A stretch of 64,000 bases of DNA from Larimichthys crocea (GCF_000972845.2 NC_040016.1:18998098-19062097); one strand, 5' to 3'. Positions 36,267 to 49,835 are shown, numbered from the stretch's first letter. A program made the numbers and translations. Notes: a model not told the origin generated them from the sequence alone.

Positions 36267-36495
36267 CACCTGCTCTCGCCTCAGAGGAAAAGAAAGTTAG
36301 ATTCTCTCATGAAATGCCTTTTATTGTTTCCCCAGAAGGCATGGCTTGTACGCCTCTGAAAAACGCCTGCACACACACACACACACACACACTCACAGAC
36401 AAGCATGTACAATGCCTCGATGGCGTTTTGTGTACCCACTCCAGCTTGCTTGAAATAAAAAGCATCAGAACTTTCCCTCTTAAAAACCATACGCG

Positions 36496-36497
<2 letters not shown>

Positions 36498-36541
<44 letters not shown>
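36498..36541. repeat. (TG)22 microsatellite
   Basis: Uninterrupted TG run about 870 bp before the first coding exon; a second run lies at 36655-36687. Confidence 0.95.
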
Positions 36542-36542
<1 letters not shown>

Positions 36543-36653
36543 ATTTCTAAAACTGGATGAGGCAGAAAGACGAGATTGAGCTTGTCATTAGGAGTTCACA
36601 GCCGTGCGTGCTTGTATGAAGGTTTGTTTTGTTTTGTGTGTTCTTGCACGAGG

Positions 36654-36654
<1 letters not shown>

Positions 36655-36687
<33 letters not shown>
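36655..36687. repeat. (TG)16 microsatellite
   Basis: Uninterrupted TG run. Confidence 0.9.
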
Positions 36688-36688
<1 letters not shown>

Positions 36689-37320
36689 TCCTCTCTCTCC
36701 CACGCTTCTGGCTCCCTAACGATGGCAAATGCGCCCGCGTGTTTGCGAGGCGTTGTTTCTCAAAAAAAAAACAACAACACATCCAGGAACGGCTCGTTTT
36801 GTCGGGGGTTTTGTGGAAGGAACACGCTCTAATTAGAGAGGCCCTATGAAGGTGCATCAAACAGATCGTTGTCAAAGACCCAACCTGCTCATGGTTTTCC
36901 GCACAGCGCACACATGCCACCTCTGATTATTGGAGAAATGTCTGTGTTATTTAACTATATAGCAGAGTATTAACAGCCTTGTCAGTTCAGATTTGCTGCA
37001 CGTCTGATCCTAATCCATGCGTACGCTCCTAGACACATTTACATGCAGACACAAAAAAAAAAAAAAAAAAAGGTGCCTGCTTCAGGTGTTGTGCCTTTGT
37101 GGCCACTTGGGCATGTTTGTGTGTGGGTGGTTCATGGCCAAAAGAGCTTTTCACAAAGCACACACACACACACGCGTGCACATGAACACACACAATTCAC
37201 TCCTCTATCTCTGCGTGTGTTTGCTTTAGTTTCCTGCCTTGTTTGTTCACTTCGATGGGAGCAGACTTTTCTGCTCAAACCGCACAGGTCACTTTTTGTT
37301 AAATCTGTGTGTTGTCTTGC

Positions 37321-37370
37321 CCCCCTCCAACCTCCCCTCCACCTCCTCTTCCTCCACCCTCAGGTGCCAG
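37321..37370 (+). other. foxp4: 3' splice acceptor of foxp4 coding exon 1 (two NAG choices)
   Basis: A 40-nt C/T-rich tract ends in CCCTCAG at 37363, and a second CAG ends at 37370 just before TGATGATGG. The upstream site fits the polypyrimidine tract best and would give a 9-nt 5'UTR tail; the downstream one leaves 2 nt. Both keep the same ATG, so the protein is unaffected. Confidence 0.75.
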
Positions 37371-37372
37371 TG

Positions 37373-37541
37373 ATGATGGTGGAATCAGCCTCTGAGACCA
37401 TTCGAACGACACCGTCCAACCAGAACGGAGTCAGCAGCCTCAGCAGCCAGTCAGATGGAGGGGGAGGTAGAGAGGGCGGGTCGAACGGAGACACCAACGG
37501 AGAGATCAGCCCCGTCGACTTACTGCACCTGCAACAGCAAC

Positions 37542-37543
<2 letters not shown>
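37373..37543 (+). CDS. foxp4: foxp4 coding exon 1 (initiator exon), forkhead box P4 N-terminus
   Basis: This exon encodes the first 57 residues of a FOXP-family transcription factor, a nuclear DNA-binding repressor that works as homo- or heterodimers with other FOXP proteins. Seen: it starts [11 protein letters not shown], has a Gly/Ser/Asn-rich middle (about residues 28-42, including [12 protein letters not shown]), and ends [12 protein letters not shown] at the start of the family's glutamine-rich region. Known: human FOXP4 begins [11 protein letters not shown], while FOXP1 and FOXP2 begin MMQES, so FOXP4 is the best match. The start is the first ATG of the pair ATGATGG; the second ATG has the stronger context (A at -3, G at +4). 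A polypyrimidine tract and CAG lie just upstream, and the exon closes on CAG/GT in phase 0. Only the N-terminus is present; zipper, zinc finger and forkhead domain lie outside the window. Identity as a FOXP gene is near certain, as FOXP4 strong. Confidence 0.9.

Positions 37544-37575
<32 letters not shown>
37544..37575 (+). repeat. (GT)16 microsatellite containing the exon 1 splice donor
   Basis: The run begins exactly at the exon/intron border after CAACAG. The donor reads CAG/GTGTGT, matching consensus at most positions except +4. Every second position offers another GT. Confidence 0.85.
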
Positions 37576-37578
<3 letters not shown>

Positions 37579-38058
37579 ATTGACATCGTGTTTACTGATC
37601 TACCTATGTGCTCGTGAGACTTGTTTTGCAACATCTCCCACTTGTGCAGCCCGTGTGCATATGCACGGTACATTGTCTTAGAACAGCATGTACACACCAG
37701 GCCGTTACATAATGTACAGATGTGACAACGCTCAGTCGGCCCAGACTCTGGTAATTGTCAGCCTTGCATGTGCGAACGGTGAAAAGCTCTGACAGGTTGG
37801 CTCGTCGGTGCTTTAATTATCCACCGTTCATAATGTGCCAGCTAATTCCACTGGGACAAAGTTCACCATAATAATTCATACACACCGGGTTCCCACTGAT
37901 ATATTGTTACACGTTACTGGCTGGGATAAAAAAATTAGGAGACATACCTGCCGGGTCAAGCTCTGCCTAGGTGAGAGGAGACATTTTCTCCTGTTGTAGT
38001 GGTGAGACATACACTCACATATTCCAGCAACTCAATATATGACTCGGGGACGCTCGGT

Positions 38059-38082
38059 GTGTGTGTGTGTGTGTGTGTGTGT
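38059..38082. repeat. (GT)12 microsatellite
   Basis: Uninterrupted GT run; a CA run of similar length lies at 38243-38271. Confidence 0.9.
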
Positions 38083-38238
38083 GGGAGAGAATGTTTTATT
38101 TTTTCACTGATCCATGAAGTGGTGTTAGTGTGTGTTTGACACGTCAGCGTGCAGTGTCTCCAGTTATGCTATTTATCTTGCCTCCTGTGCGTCAGTCCGC
38201 CCCCCACCCCTTCCACACACACACCCTCATCTCTCCAT

Positions 38239-38242
<4 letters not shown>

Positions 38243-38271
<29 letters not shown>
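38243..38271. repeat. (CA)14 microsatellite
   Basis: Uninterrupted CA run, complementary to 38059-38082. Confidence 0.9.
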
Positions 38272-38274
<3 letters not shown>

Positions 38275-39068
38275 AGGCCACTGTGTCAAATGGAATTTCC
38301 AAACTTCCCGGAACTTCTTGGATGAAATTCTACATTTTTATTTCTCATTCCCCTCAAAAAAAAAAAATCCGCATAGCTCTTTTCTGATTACTCTCTGAAG
38401 GACCCGGACTTTTACACAGACACACACACACACACACACACACAGCATTTTATCAAAATGTTGTTTTGTTTTTTTCAACCAGAGGTCTCTAACATTAGTC
38501 ATTATTTGTCCATAACCACAGCAGAATGTCCGCCGAGTGTTGTCATCTAACGGTGGAAACTGGCTCGTGTTTTTTCAGCCTCTGATGTGGCATTTGCTAC
38601 AATTGATGAAGAGATTAGGAGACAAGGAATTATTATTTATCTACCGGCTGTTCAAGCATGCAGCCAATATTTATAATTCTCATTCTGTATGTGTGTGTGT
38701 GTTGTGTCTGCTCCATCACAGAGGGTCAGTGTGGGTTCTAGGCTCTCCGACACCAGCTGAGTTTCTAGTCGAGGAAACCCAGAGGGGAAAAAAATGTAAA
38801 AAAATCAGGGTTTCCTCCCCGCTGCTAAAATTATTCCCCCTAATTATAATGATGGAGCCTTAGGTGAATGAAGAACACTCAGGGCCCTTCACTCCTGTTC
38901 TGCTCTCCCTCCTCCTTTCTCTGACTGCATCCTCACCCTGCTTCCTCAGCAACCTTCATGCGAGGACACACACACACACACAGCCATGCACAAATGCACA
39001 TGCATAAACACCAAACCTGTAGTCCATACAAAGCAGGTCTTTATTCTCTCGGACGCTCTCTATGTTTT

Positions 39069-39108
<40 letters not shown>

Positions 39109-39793
39109 TGTGTGTATGTGTGTGCTCACACACTGGTATTTCCTCTCTTGAGCGGGTTACCAACCACAAACATACCTCCCTTCTCTCTTTCCATCTTTTT
39201 CTCTTCCTCTCTCTCTCTCTCACTGTACTTCTCTCTCCCTCTGTTTTTCCCGCTGTGGACCATGAAAGGGCGAGCGCAACCTTTCCTCCAGATCCCAACC
39301 CTCACCTCACAAGAACTGTTACATCCACACACACACACGTTAGCGGTAAATAACACGGACGTTTTATTGAAGCAATTCTCTATTTAGGGCTTTCTGTTCA
39401 GTTCAATTTGCGCAGATTGAAATGATTGGAGTTGTCACGAGGCAGAGGTGTGTCCTTCCTGTACTACGGATATTTTTCTGCAACTCTGGCTCTGGTTGTG
39501 CTTTCTGCCGCCGCGGCCTTTTGCTGGTTCCTGGCAGTTTTACTGTACAGTTGAGTGGTAAGTAAGCGTATGATAAAGTCAACATGATTGATTCTTGTGT
39601 TGTGCTCATTTCCTCCATAGATTTCCTCTGTACTGACACGTACTGTATATCGTAGTATATTATAGAGGAGTATCCATTGTAGAATAAGACGGCAGAATTT
39701 ATGAATTTAATAGTGTAGTCTTCTTTTTTCTACATCCCCATGGTGAAAGTAGGGTAGTTACTCTCTCTGTCTGTCTCTCTGTCTCTCTCTCTC

Positions 39794-39831
<38 letters not shown>

Positions 39832-40754
39832 ATCTCTCCTCAGTATTACAAGCCTTTGGTTGCCGTCACACTCTCTCTGTCCCTCTACCCCCTCACCCGG
39901 CTTGGATAAGATGGGAGTTCTGTGCCAGTGAGCACTGGAGAGTGGCTGCTATCATATCACAACCAGCTGATTCTCCTTCATTCATCTCTTTCTTTTCTCA
40001 CTTGTTTAATCTCATTCAAAAAAAAAAAAAGAAAGAAAGGCTATCTACGTTTATTCATCTTGAAATTCAAGGCCTTGAAAGTTTTAAAATATGCGAAGTA
40101 TGATCCACCTCGTAACACAGATTGTCTTTCTTGTCTTCGTGTTGACCGGTTCTGCCCGCTTTATTTCATTTTGTCTTAACTTTAATATCAGGGATTATTT
40201 CAAACTTTTTTTTTTTTGTCCCTCGTTCCGTGACGCCGCTCGACTGAATCCAGTTTTGTTGAAGTAATGCCGTGAGACTGTATTTTTAGCTCGCACCCAC
40301 CACTCATGAAATCGATATTGTCTGTTACAGACAGCCCCTATACTGACACTGCTTACCTGACAACATTGTATAAGAACCTGCTCCCTTGCTTCAACCTGAA
40401 AGTCTTGAATATACTTCCTCCTCCTCCTCCTCCTCCTCTTGTTCCTTTCTCCTCCACGCTTCAGTATCTCACCTGAAGGTGTAGTGCAGACTAGTGTTGG
40501 TGCTTAAACACCAGTGCCAGTGTGCACCGGAGCAGAAAAGACACACACACAGAACTCCTGACAGCACGGTGTTGTCAGAACACAAAGCCGTCTTTTCCTT
40601 GGGCCCCTTGGGAACCTGAGAGAAATCACAGCCATCTCCAGCCGTCAAAAAAAAAAAACCCTCCACTGGCCTCTTTCTCTCTGTCTTCTGTCTGTCTCCA
40701 TCTTTGTCTCTCTCATAAATAGATCACAGGTAGATGCTGTAGATGGTCAGCAGC

Positions 40755-41160
40755 TAAATGAGGAAGTGGGTGAACGGTGAGGAGGGATTGGGGTTGGAGA
40801 TGGGACATGCAGCCAGAGAGAGAATTGAGGTAAAAGGAGGGGCAAAGAGGCAGCACATTGGAGGGGGGGGGTGGTGGCGGGGTGGAGAGGAGAAATAGAG
40901 GGATGAGGGAGGGGTGTAACGCTGAGACGTGTCAGAAAAGGGCGCCTGGGCCTCCCTGTGGAATGTGGCCTGTCTGCCTCCCCAGAAAGAACAGAGCAGG
41001 AGAGAGGGAAGAGAGAGGGAAGAAAGGGAAGAGGGGGCGAACACCAGTACTGCCCCATCATCGAGGAGGGAGAGAGGGAGGAAGCGGGGAGGGAGGGAAA
41101 ACAAAGAGCGGAGTTATAGGACCAGAGGAAGGAGAGGTGGAAAAGTGAGAGTGCAGTGGA
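40755..41160. repeat. Long purine-rich (G/A) simple-sequence block
   Basis: About 400 bp is strongly purine-biased on the sense strand (GGGAGAGA, GAAGAGAG and G runs such as 40864-40871). It yields artefactual Pro/Ser/Leu frames on the other strand. Confidence 0.8.
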
Positions 41161-42117
41161 GAGTGTATGGCACTTTGTTGAGGTGCCGGGCACGGGTGTA
41201 GACATGAAATGATGCATAGCAGAGGAGAAATGTAAGCAGGATAAATCCTAACAAACCTCAAAGTGTGTGTGTGTGTGTGTGTGTGGCTGGGTGGAGGGTG
41301 CTCTGACGAGAACCAGGTGTCTTCATTTCTTTCCTTTTCTTTACGTCTCTCAAACCCCCCTTGTTTTTTTTTGCAGATGTGAATCCACACTTTGAGCGCC
41401 GTCATTTCCCCCTCTCGCCTCTATTCTCACCCAGTTCTGTCTCCTCCTTTTTTCTTTTTTTTTCCCCCCCTCGCCATCAATTAATCGCTTCTGGTGTTCC
41501 AGCAGCTACAGTAGTAGTCATGGTTGGTGATGACGGGAAGAGAAAAGAGAAGGGAAAGTAGGAGGGCGGGGGAGAGGAAAAGAGAGAGGGATGGTGACAA
41601 AAAGGTGCCGTTTCCTCTTAGGAGTGCCGCTCATCGCTCGACTCAGCCAAGCCAGGCAGGGAGGGTTTTCCCCTTTCTGTCTTTTTCTCTCTCGATTGCC
41701 CTGAAAACAGAAAGTGAGAGGCAGATTGTGGCGGTCTCCCTTCCCCGAGGGTTTAAAGGGAACATTGGTTGAGAAAAAGGCAGTTTCAGAAATTGGTTTG
41801 GAGCTTCGATCCCCAATCCCATTTGTCATAATCTATTTTTTCCCTCAAATGCTCTCACACATACTGACAATCTTTGTTTTTCTCATATATACACACACAC
41901 ACACTCCCAGGCAGTTACACACATGCACAGAGCTGATGTGAGTTAATGAAGGGTGTAATTAAGGAGCCACAGTGATGACTGGAGATCAGGGGGAACCGAT
42001 ACAGATCTCAGATATACACAAACACTGATGAAAGATAGCTGTTTTGTGTGTATGTGCGAGGCTGTGCGTTTTGGTATTGATGCCGGGAGTGCTTTTGCGG
42101 ACAGATGTATGAGATTG

Positions 42118-42120
<3 letters not shown>

Positions 42121-42151
<31 letters not shown>
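42121..42151. repeat. (TG)15 microsatellite
   Basis: Uninterrupted TG run. Confidence 0.9.
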
Positions 42152-42154
<3 letters not shown>

Positions 42155-44061
42155 GGGACAATGAGAGCTGCTGGATGATTCAGATAACGTATGGCTTCCT
42201 GTTAGATTGGCGAGACTTAGTAATTGCTGGCGGTATGGATGGAGGTGGGGAGGTTTCGAGACGCACACATAATCCCACAGCTTTGGCTGCTAGGGGTCTT
42301 TTTGGGCTAAATTATGGGAGGTGAATGTTGGTCACTGGGACAGTTATGTCCTGTTTGACCTCCAGCTCTCCTCTAGGGTTCATTTTCAGGTCAGAAGTGC
42401 AGAGGAGATGGAGGTGAAGGGGTGACTCGAGAAATTTTCAGACCCATTTTCCCATTTGTTAGCACGGCGGGATTTCATCTAATTACATTATCCTCGTGTT
42501 CGGCGCATCTGCATGACAGGTTGTAGTCCATATGTGTCTGCGTCTGTCATTTTGCCGTCTTGTCTGCATGCATAACCCGCATGTGTGTGTGTGTGTGTGT
42601 GCATGTGTCCGTCCGTCTGTCGTGTGTGCGGGCCAGTAAATCAGTCCCAGCCCTCTCTCTGAGTGCTGTCACCCCCTAAAAGCTTTCCCTTGGTCTGGGC
42701 CAGGCCTTCCTCTTTATGTTTGAGGTCAGTATAGTTCACAGGTCACTAGAGGTCATGCTGAGACAGAGGAGGGGGCAAAGTTGGGTTGCCTAGCGTCACA
42801 GAACACCCACTGCTGTTACCGCGGCGATACAAAGAGACCCATACAACAGCAACTTCCTCTAGGAGTCTTAAAAGCACCAGCATCTCCCTTTATCTGTCTT
42901 CTTTGACTTTTATTTCCCGCCGCTGAACTCTCTATATATGAATCTGCTTGATATAATGTACTACATGCTGAATATTTATGTCTGAGACAGCCATTCATTG
43001 TCTGAACTGTTGAGAGTTGTTTGGGGGGGGATTTGAGACATTTAATCACACACACTTTTTTGCATTCCTGCACTCCAGACATGTAAACACACACACACCT
43101 GCAGATCTCATGGTGAGTAATGTATTTCACATGAGTCCCCTTCCTCATATTTCTCATTCAGTGATTTTTTTCACACGTTGAGACCTAATTCTGAGATGCT
43201 GAGATGTTGTATTTATGAGGGCCCATAAAATTTCTTTACTGCTTTTTCCAGGCCAGGCCATTGACTGTTGGAGAAGAGTTAGAGAGCAGATTTTTGTTCT
43301 CACTATTGATGTCCTTTTGATTCCTTTCATTGTGTATTTCTCTGCTCCATGACCTCCATATACACTTCCACTCTCTAATTACAGAGTAATGTTCATGAGG
43401 CCCAGCCGTGGTTTTACAAGTTTATGAAGTCATGGCTGACAGACGTCAGAATTCTCGCAATAACTCGACTGAAACTGTAATATCTACTTGATGATAAAGT
43501 TCATTGTCTACAAAGGAGCGTGCTACAAGTCTTGTGGATAAAGAGTAGACGAACAGTAGACATGGTCCACCAGGCCAGCTCAGCCAGCATGGATGCAGTC
43601 ACGGTTGGTTGACCGAACCAGCCAAGAGGCTCAGAGACAAGAATAGACAAGATACCAACAGAAGAAGGAAGTGTGTGTGTGTCGATGTGTGTGTGTCGGG
43701 GTGTGTGTGTGTGTGTTTGTCCTGTCTCTGTTGTGGAGACTGTGTTATACACACATCCCTGGGCACCTGAAGGGGTTAGGTTGGGTTTGGTTGCTATGGG
43801 AGTGTTTGAAAGCACTCACACTGGGTAGGCCGAGCTGCACTGTCAGGTACATAACGCACACACACACACACACACACGAGCAGGGACGGACACTCCTCAT
43901 GAAGAAGTTTCTGTTTTTTCTCAGGGTGAAAAAGTCGATTGTTGACTCTCGCTCTTCAGAAGGTATCGCCATGGCGACTGTAGCCTTTTTAAGAGGTTGT
44001 AGGTCAGCGAGCAAAGCTGCACGACCTCATTACCACTCCTGGTCAATGACACTGGAGTGTG

Positions 44062-44063
<2 letters not shown>

Positions 44064-44094
<31 letters not shown>
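44064..44094. repeat. (TG)15 microsatellite
   Basis: Uninterrupted TG run. Confidence 0.9.
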
Positions 44095-44095
<1 letters not shown>

Positions 44096-46043
44096 CCCAG
44101 TGCTCACCATCTATTGCTTTCTCTATCAGAAAGCAGCAGCTGTAATTGGTTTTAATTGACATGTGCTCAGATGCAGTGTTTTTAGAGTTCATTAAGGGCA
44201 AGGCACTTAAAAAAAAAGAGAGAGCCTCAGAAAATCCCTCTTGGTCCGAGTCTCCTCTCTTTTCTTTAAGTCCTCACTCTGTCGACAGAGATGGACACAG
44301 AGAGGGGATGGAGAGAAAGTAAAGAGTAAAAGACTAAATGTGCAACCCTTACAAGGCTGCTAGGCAAGTAGTTACCCTGGAAACAGTCGAGAGCCCGGGG
44401 TACACACAATGAACACACACACACACACACGCACACACCACGCACACAATAGCTGCACAGGCCTAAAGTGTTGCTAATTAGCTAGTCTGCGCTGGTTCTT
44501 TGTGTGAGACATTTTAAAGGAGAGATTAGAGTCAACAGGGAGGAGGAGAGGAATGTAGCTCTTCTTTGCTTTCTTCTCCAGTTTTTGGGGTTAGTGTGTG
44601 ACGGCCTGTTTTTTTTTTCCAATCTGACAGACAGAATGCATTTGTTGTCGTGTCAGTAAAGTTCTCCATCACTAAAATCATATGAAAAACATCTAAGTAT
44701 GGTGAAACTTCATTTGAGATGAAGTAAGGTAGCACTTTGTTTCTTCTTGCTGCTTCATCTCAATAATGTAATATAATAATTGGGAATTTCTCCAAACTTA
44801 ATTAGAAGCATTTTTTCCTCTGTTGTAACCCAACTTTCTAAAATTAAGATGTCATAAGTGCTGCTCTGAATTCATGCTCATTCAATTAAAAGAAAAATCT
44901 GTTTTATATAATGAGATTTTGACTCACCTTCTTTATCGCTTTAGAATTGATATCAGATTAGGTTAAGCCCTAACTCTATTATCTCAATCAATTACTGGTT
45001 GTGACAACAGAGGTGAAAAGCTTTGCGTGCACGCAGCTACATTAGACACAGTAGGTCAAAGTTGAACCAGCAAAACTCACAATTTCTTTAAGCTTTAAGA
45101 TTGTTTATTTTTGTTTGTACTTCCACAAATCTTTTTGTTCTCCTTGTAAAAGTGATTATAGAGATAAAAATATACCATACTTTGAGTTACTTTCAATTTA
45201 AAAATGTGCCCGTTCACATCTGGTTGGATTGACCTTGTTAGGAAATAACATAGTCCAGTGCTTGCACACACTTCCCCATTTCCCCTTTTTCTGAACACAC
45301 CCCACCCCTGCTTCTCATTTGGGGAAGTTAAAGATTTTGTGCTTGTTTAGAAGTTTAACTTCTTGTACAGCAGCCAGCCTTTGTTGTTCCTGCCCACTTC
45401 CGGTGTTTGTGTGTGTGTGTGTGTGCATGTGTGTGGTAAGGGTGGGTGTAAGGGTGTGTCCATCTCCATCGCCACAGCCACAGCCAGGTGTAAAAACCCT
45501 CTGAACCAGAGACATGAAAGAGTTTTATTCCCTTCGAAGCGGGCAGGCAAGGCTAATACTTTTACAGGCCACTGACTAGGAACGTGTTTTTCTGTTTAAC
45601 CAATAGGCGTCTTGTGTGTGTACATTTATCTTCATGTGCGTATGTGTCTGTGTATGCATGTGCACATGGCAGACAGTCTCTGTTTGTGTATGTATGTGTT
45701 TTCCCTCTGTCTCCTGAGCTGAGTCTTGGCAGTGTCTTGCATGTGTTATTAGTTTGATTTTTTTTTTTTTTTGGATATTAATAATAACAGTTAAACGGTT
45801 TCCATATGTGAGGTCTGGTTGCCAGGCTAGTGCTATCCTCATCATGGGCTGGCCCTCGCACAGTCTCCCCTCTCAGGAGTTGCTCCGGGTCGGGCAGGGA
45901 GAATCGGCATAAACATCTGGAGGTCACCCAGCTAACACCTAACACCGAAGTGGCCTCATCTTCTCGGGAGCATGACCAAATTATTTAACTGTCCTACCTT
46001 ATACAAGACGAGGGCTAAATATTACAAGGTACGCTGTGTGTTT

Positions 46044-46045
<2 letters not shown>

Positions 46046-46089
<44 letters not shown>
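46046..46089. repeat. (GT)22 microsatellite
   Basis: Uninterrupted GT run; a second of similar length follows about 110 bp downstream. Confidence 0.95.
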
Positions 46090-46093
<4 letters not shown>

Positions 46094-46199
46094 CGCTGTG
46101 GGCTGGGTCTGTCTGGAGTGAGACCTTCCTCTCTTGCCAAACGAGCTGTGTTGAAAACCGCAGGGAAACTGCATATGTGTATATAATATATGACGTGTA

Positions 46200-46201
<2 letters not shown>

Positions 46202-46241
<40 letters not shown>
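46202..46241. repeat. (TG)20 microsatellite
   Basis: Uninterrupted TG run, paired with the one at 46046-46089. Confidence 0.95.
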
Positions 46242-46242
<1 letters not shown>

Positions 46243-49200
46243 AAGGAAACTGCTGTAGAGCTATTTGCCATCAATTAGCGGCCTGGACTGAGATGAGGCC
46301 AACAATACAGAGGGAGCTGCTTTTATATTCTCAGGAAGGGAGTTCCTCTCTCTCTCTTTCTGTCCCTGCTCACCTCATCATTATCCTTAATTGTCTATCT
46401 CTCGATGCCCTTTTCCCTTCACTTAACAGAAAAAAGCTGACATCTCTTTAGTGTGTGTGTGTGTGTGTGTTCGAAATGTGTGTGTATGATGATGAATTGT
46501 GTCATGATATAAAGCAGTCCTGGGTATTCAGTCAGCTCCTTTTTATGACTATGCGTATACCCCTGTGAATCAATAGAAACATTAGATGAGTTTAGGGACA
46601 TAGTTGAAGGGGAGAGGTTTTCTCGTTTTCACAAAACAGTTCTGAACTGAAGAGAACCATCTGGAAAACGGCAGGGTCTCCGGAGTTTAGAACAGGTCCC
46701 TTTTGTGAAAAATAGGATGTGAAAAAAAAAAATCTAAAATCAGCCAGGGTTTTTCAAACATTACGGCATATTTTGAAGTTCTTTTGGAGTTTGTGAGTTT
46801 TTATTGCGTTGGCTCTTGAGCGCGGTCTTTCCTCTCTTTTAATGGTCAGTCTGGGCCCAGAGAAGCTTGCTTCAGCCGTTTTAAAACCTCAGCTCTCGAA
46901 CGGTGCCTTTATATTGCGGAAACATTACATTAAATAGCATGAACGGCATCGCGGCTGGCTGGCGTTTCTGAAGGTGTCCCAGATAGTTCCAGCTCGGCGG
47001 CAGCCTAAACAGATTGAGGTATTTCAATGCCGTTTAAGCTCACTTTATATTGGTGTGCAACTGGTTTGAAGTCCACATTGCTATGAGCGAAAACAAATGG
47101 CCAGGAAAGCCGGTGGAGGGAGGCCGGAAAGACCTGATTAATACCAGAAAAAGAGAAGGAGTACGTGAGGAAGACTCTGAGGAAAGGGGCAAAGTCTTGG
47201 CAGGGCATAGTTTATTTGTAACCCACCGTGAAATTGAACGGCTTTAGCAGGCTTTGGCTCAGGCTGCCCCTTACCCCTATATGTTTACCCCCTGGAAACC
47301 CTTGATCACTCCAAATATATACACAAACTAACTATAAAGAAATAAAATGCGTCTTGAATCAATGTATTTCGGCCAAAAAAACTAAATTATATAAACAAAT
47401 TAGGCAATTTTACATTCCACAAATTCTTCACGTATTCCTTAAACTTACCTCCCTGCCCTGACATAATCCTGCAGATTTCCTATTGTTTTTAACTTCTGGT
47501 AGAAAGCATGAGCATCAGCTGCTGTAATGTTTGATTGGGATAAAAACTTCCAGACTTTGGCCCCGACGGTGCATTGTTAACAACCTTAACAAGCTGCAAG
47601 GCTGTCAGTTTAAACGGTAACATACAAAACTGTACAAAGTGGTTATCTTTATTATTTAAACGCCACATGCTACAAATCTAATCTAACCATATCTTGAATA
47701 TTGATGTGCTAATCCTAAACGCAGCTTTTACCTTTTAAACTAACTATCCCGGTCCCACAGCTGCAGACAGCGGTAGTGGGTCTTTGTCAGACAGTCTAGA
47801 GAAGGCAAAGGGGTCCCCCCCTCATAAGGCCAACAGCTGCATTCACAAAGCTTGGTTTCCATTGGCCTGGACGATCTATTTTAGGCTTCCGTCTAACCCA
47901 TATCTGCTCTCAGAATTTACTGTGGCGAATGAGGGTATGGGTAACAGATTTCTCAAGAGGAGAGGGGTGGGGGGGTGCAGGGCACAAGAAAGACAGAGCA
48001 CTTGGAGAAATGCCAGCCAAACTTTTTGCGAGTTATACATTATGCGGGGAAGGCAGAGTGAAGGCAAGAGACAGATCGGGTGATATAGACGGAGAGAAAG
48101 AAAGTAGAAGTGATCTGGGAAAGCAATCTGGTTTTTGTGGTGAGTGACAGTGATGCATTTGATTCGTGAGATTCCACCGCGGCTGTAACCAAGCCTTCAC
48201 TCATATATGCCCCAAAGTCATATAGCAATCCCACAAACTCTCACCTCCCCCCCAGTAATCTGACTTTGTGTACAGTGTGTTCTGTATGTCGGTGTAAATA
48301 GCTTTTGAACACGCAGGTGAGTGGGTGGCACTGTGGTATCATCGTCCCTTTTTTAACAAATTGACATGCTTTGTAGATTGTGTTACATCTGTTCAGCCTC
48401 GTCTCATCTTCTTCTCTGATCGTGATCTCCCTCTGAGCATCCACAGAAAGAGAGAGGGAAGCAAAGATAAGAAAGATTTAGAGGCAGAAAATCTAGTAGA
48501 GAAGTAGCAAAGACCAGAGCCAGAAGGGAGAAAGTAAATTAAAGTAGGAGAGAGGGGGGTTTATTGGAGTTTGGAGGTGTTTCCTGGTGCCAGAGTAAGG
48601 AGGCACGGTGCAAACGGATACTAGGGGATCACAGGGGCGACCCAGGAGGATGGTAGCATCGAAAAACAGCTTTAGCTTGGCTTTCAGCTTCAATGACAGC
48701 ACTCCAGAAAGGAGAGAAAGTGGGGAAGTAAGTGTGGAGAAAAAAAAAGAAGAAGATCCACCGCTCCTTTCTGAACCCGGTCTCTCTCACTGATCCAAAA
48801 TCAGAGAGCGTGCAGGCCTGCAGAGGAGCAGCTGGGTGTGACAAGCTTTTTTCTACATCTTCACCCTGTATCTACCTCCTCCTCCTCCTCCTCCTCCTCT
48901 CGCCATCTCTCACCCTCTCCTGGGGGGAGAAAAGGGGGTTTTAGGAATGGAGAAAGCGGCACATCACGAGCCTCTCTTCCCAGGCTGCTGAGCTAGTAAG
49001 GCGGAGAAGGGGGGATACTTGTCCGGAGCTGGAGAGATCTGTTGCGTCCGACGTCTGAAACTATCCTAGTTTAGTTGTGTGTGTGTGTGTGTGTGATGAA
49101 ACAATGAGCTTCTCGCCCTCACTTGCGCTCCTTTTCTTTTTGTGCTTGCTTCTTCTTGATCTAAGAGCAAAGAAATCTGATACCACCTGCCTCCCCCTTG

Positions 49201-49651
49201 CCCTTCCTAACTCCCTCCCCTCCTCCTCCTCCTCCTCTTCCTTCTCCTTCTCCCTCAAGGACAGCCCACTGTCTGCCCCGGAGGCTGTTTATCTACGGGG
49301 GGGAGATGAGGAGGAGAGGGGGACCGGTTTGTTTCGTTTTGGCCGTCAACAATGGACCTCAGTCTGTGCTGACGGACTACTCCAACATATGGTACCCACC
49401 TGTCTCCCTCTCTCTCTCCCTCTCTCCCTCGTTCCCTCCCTGCCTCCCCCTCCTTCTTTGCTACGTCTCTCTCTCTCTCTCTCTGTTTAGATTTCTTTGC
49501 TTATTCCTGCGTTCTCTCTCCCTGTCTCACCCAAACATGCTGGGCGGATTAGAGGCCAGATTCATCACACACACAGACCTGTTTGCTTTAGCAACCTAAG
49601 CCAGGCACAGGCACACACACACACACACACACTCACCCTTACTCACCCATA

Positions 49652-49653
<2 letters not shown>

Positions 49654-49691
<38 letters not shown>
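49654..49691. repeat. (CA)19 microsatellite
   Basis: CA run ending in ATATATAG; preceded by a shorter CA run at 49611-49632. Confidence 0.9.
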
Positions 49692-49697
<6 letters not shown>

Positions 49698-49789
49698 GTT
49701 AAGGAGGTCTGGCCTTGCAACATGTTGATTGTTACTTTTTGGTTCTTATCCGGAATACCAGCTCGTAACTCAGCAATGAACATGAGCAT

Positions 49790-49791
<2 letters not shown>

Positions 49792-49831
<40 letters not shown>
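49792..49831. repeat. (AC)20 microsatellite
   Basis: Uninterrupted AC run. Confidence 0.95.

Positions 49832-49835
<4 letters not shown>

Noticed and set aside
37043..37372. In-frame open extension upstream of the foxp4 ATG
   Set aside because: The frame is open but begins in a poly-A/CA region, ends in a polypyrimidine tract, and has no FOXP similarity; FOXP4 starts at MMVES.
41351..41420. Acceptor-like CCCCCCTTG, T run, TTGCAG followed by ATGTGAATCC
   Set aside because: The sequence after it has no FOXP similarity and no donor; likely a decoy acceptor in the long intron.
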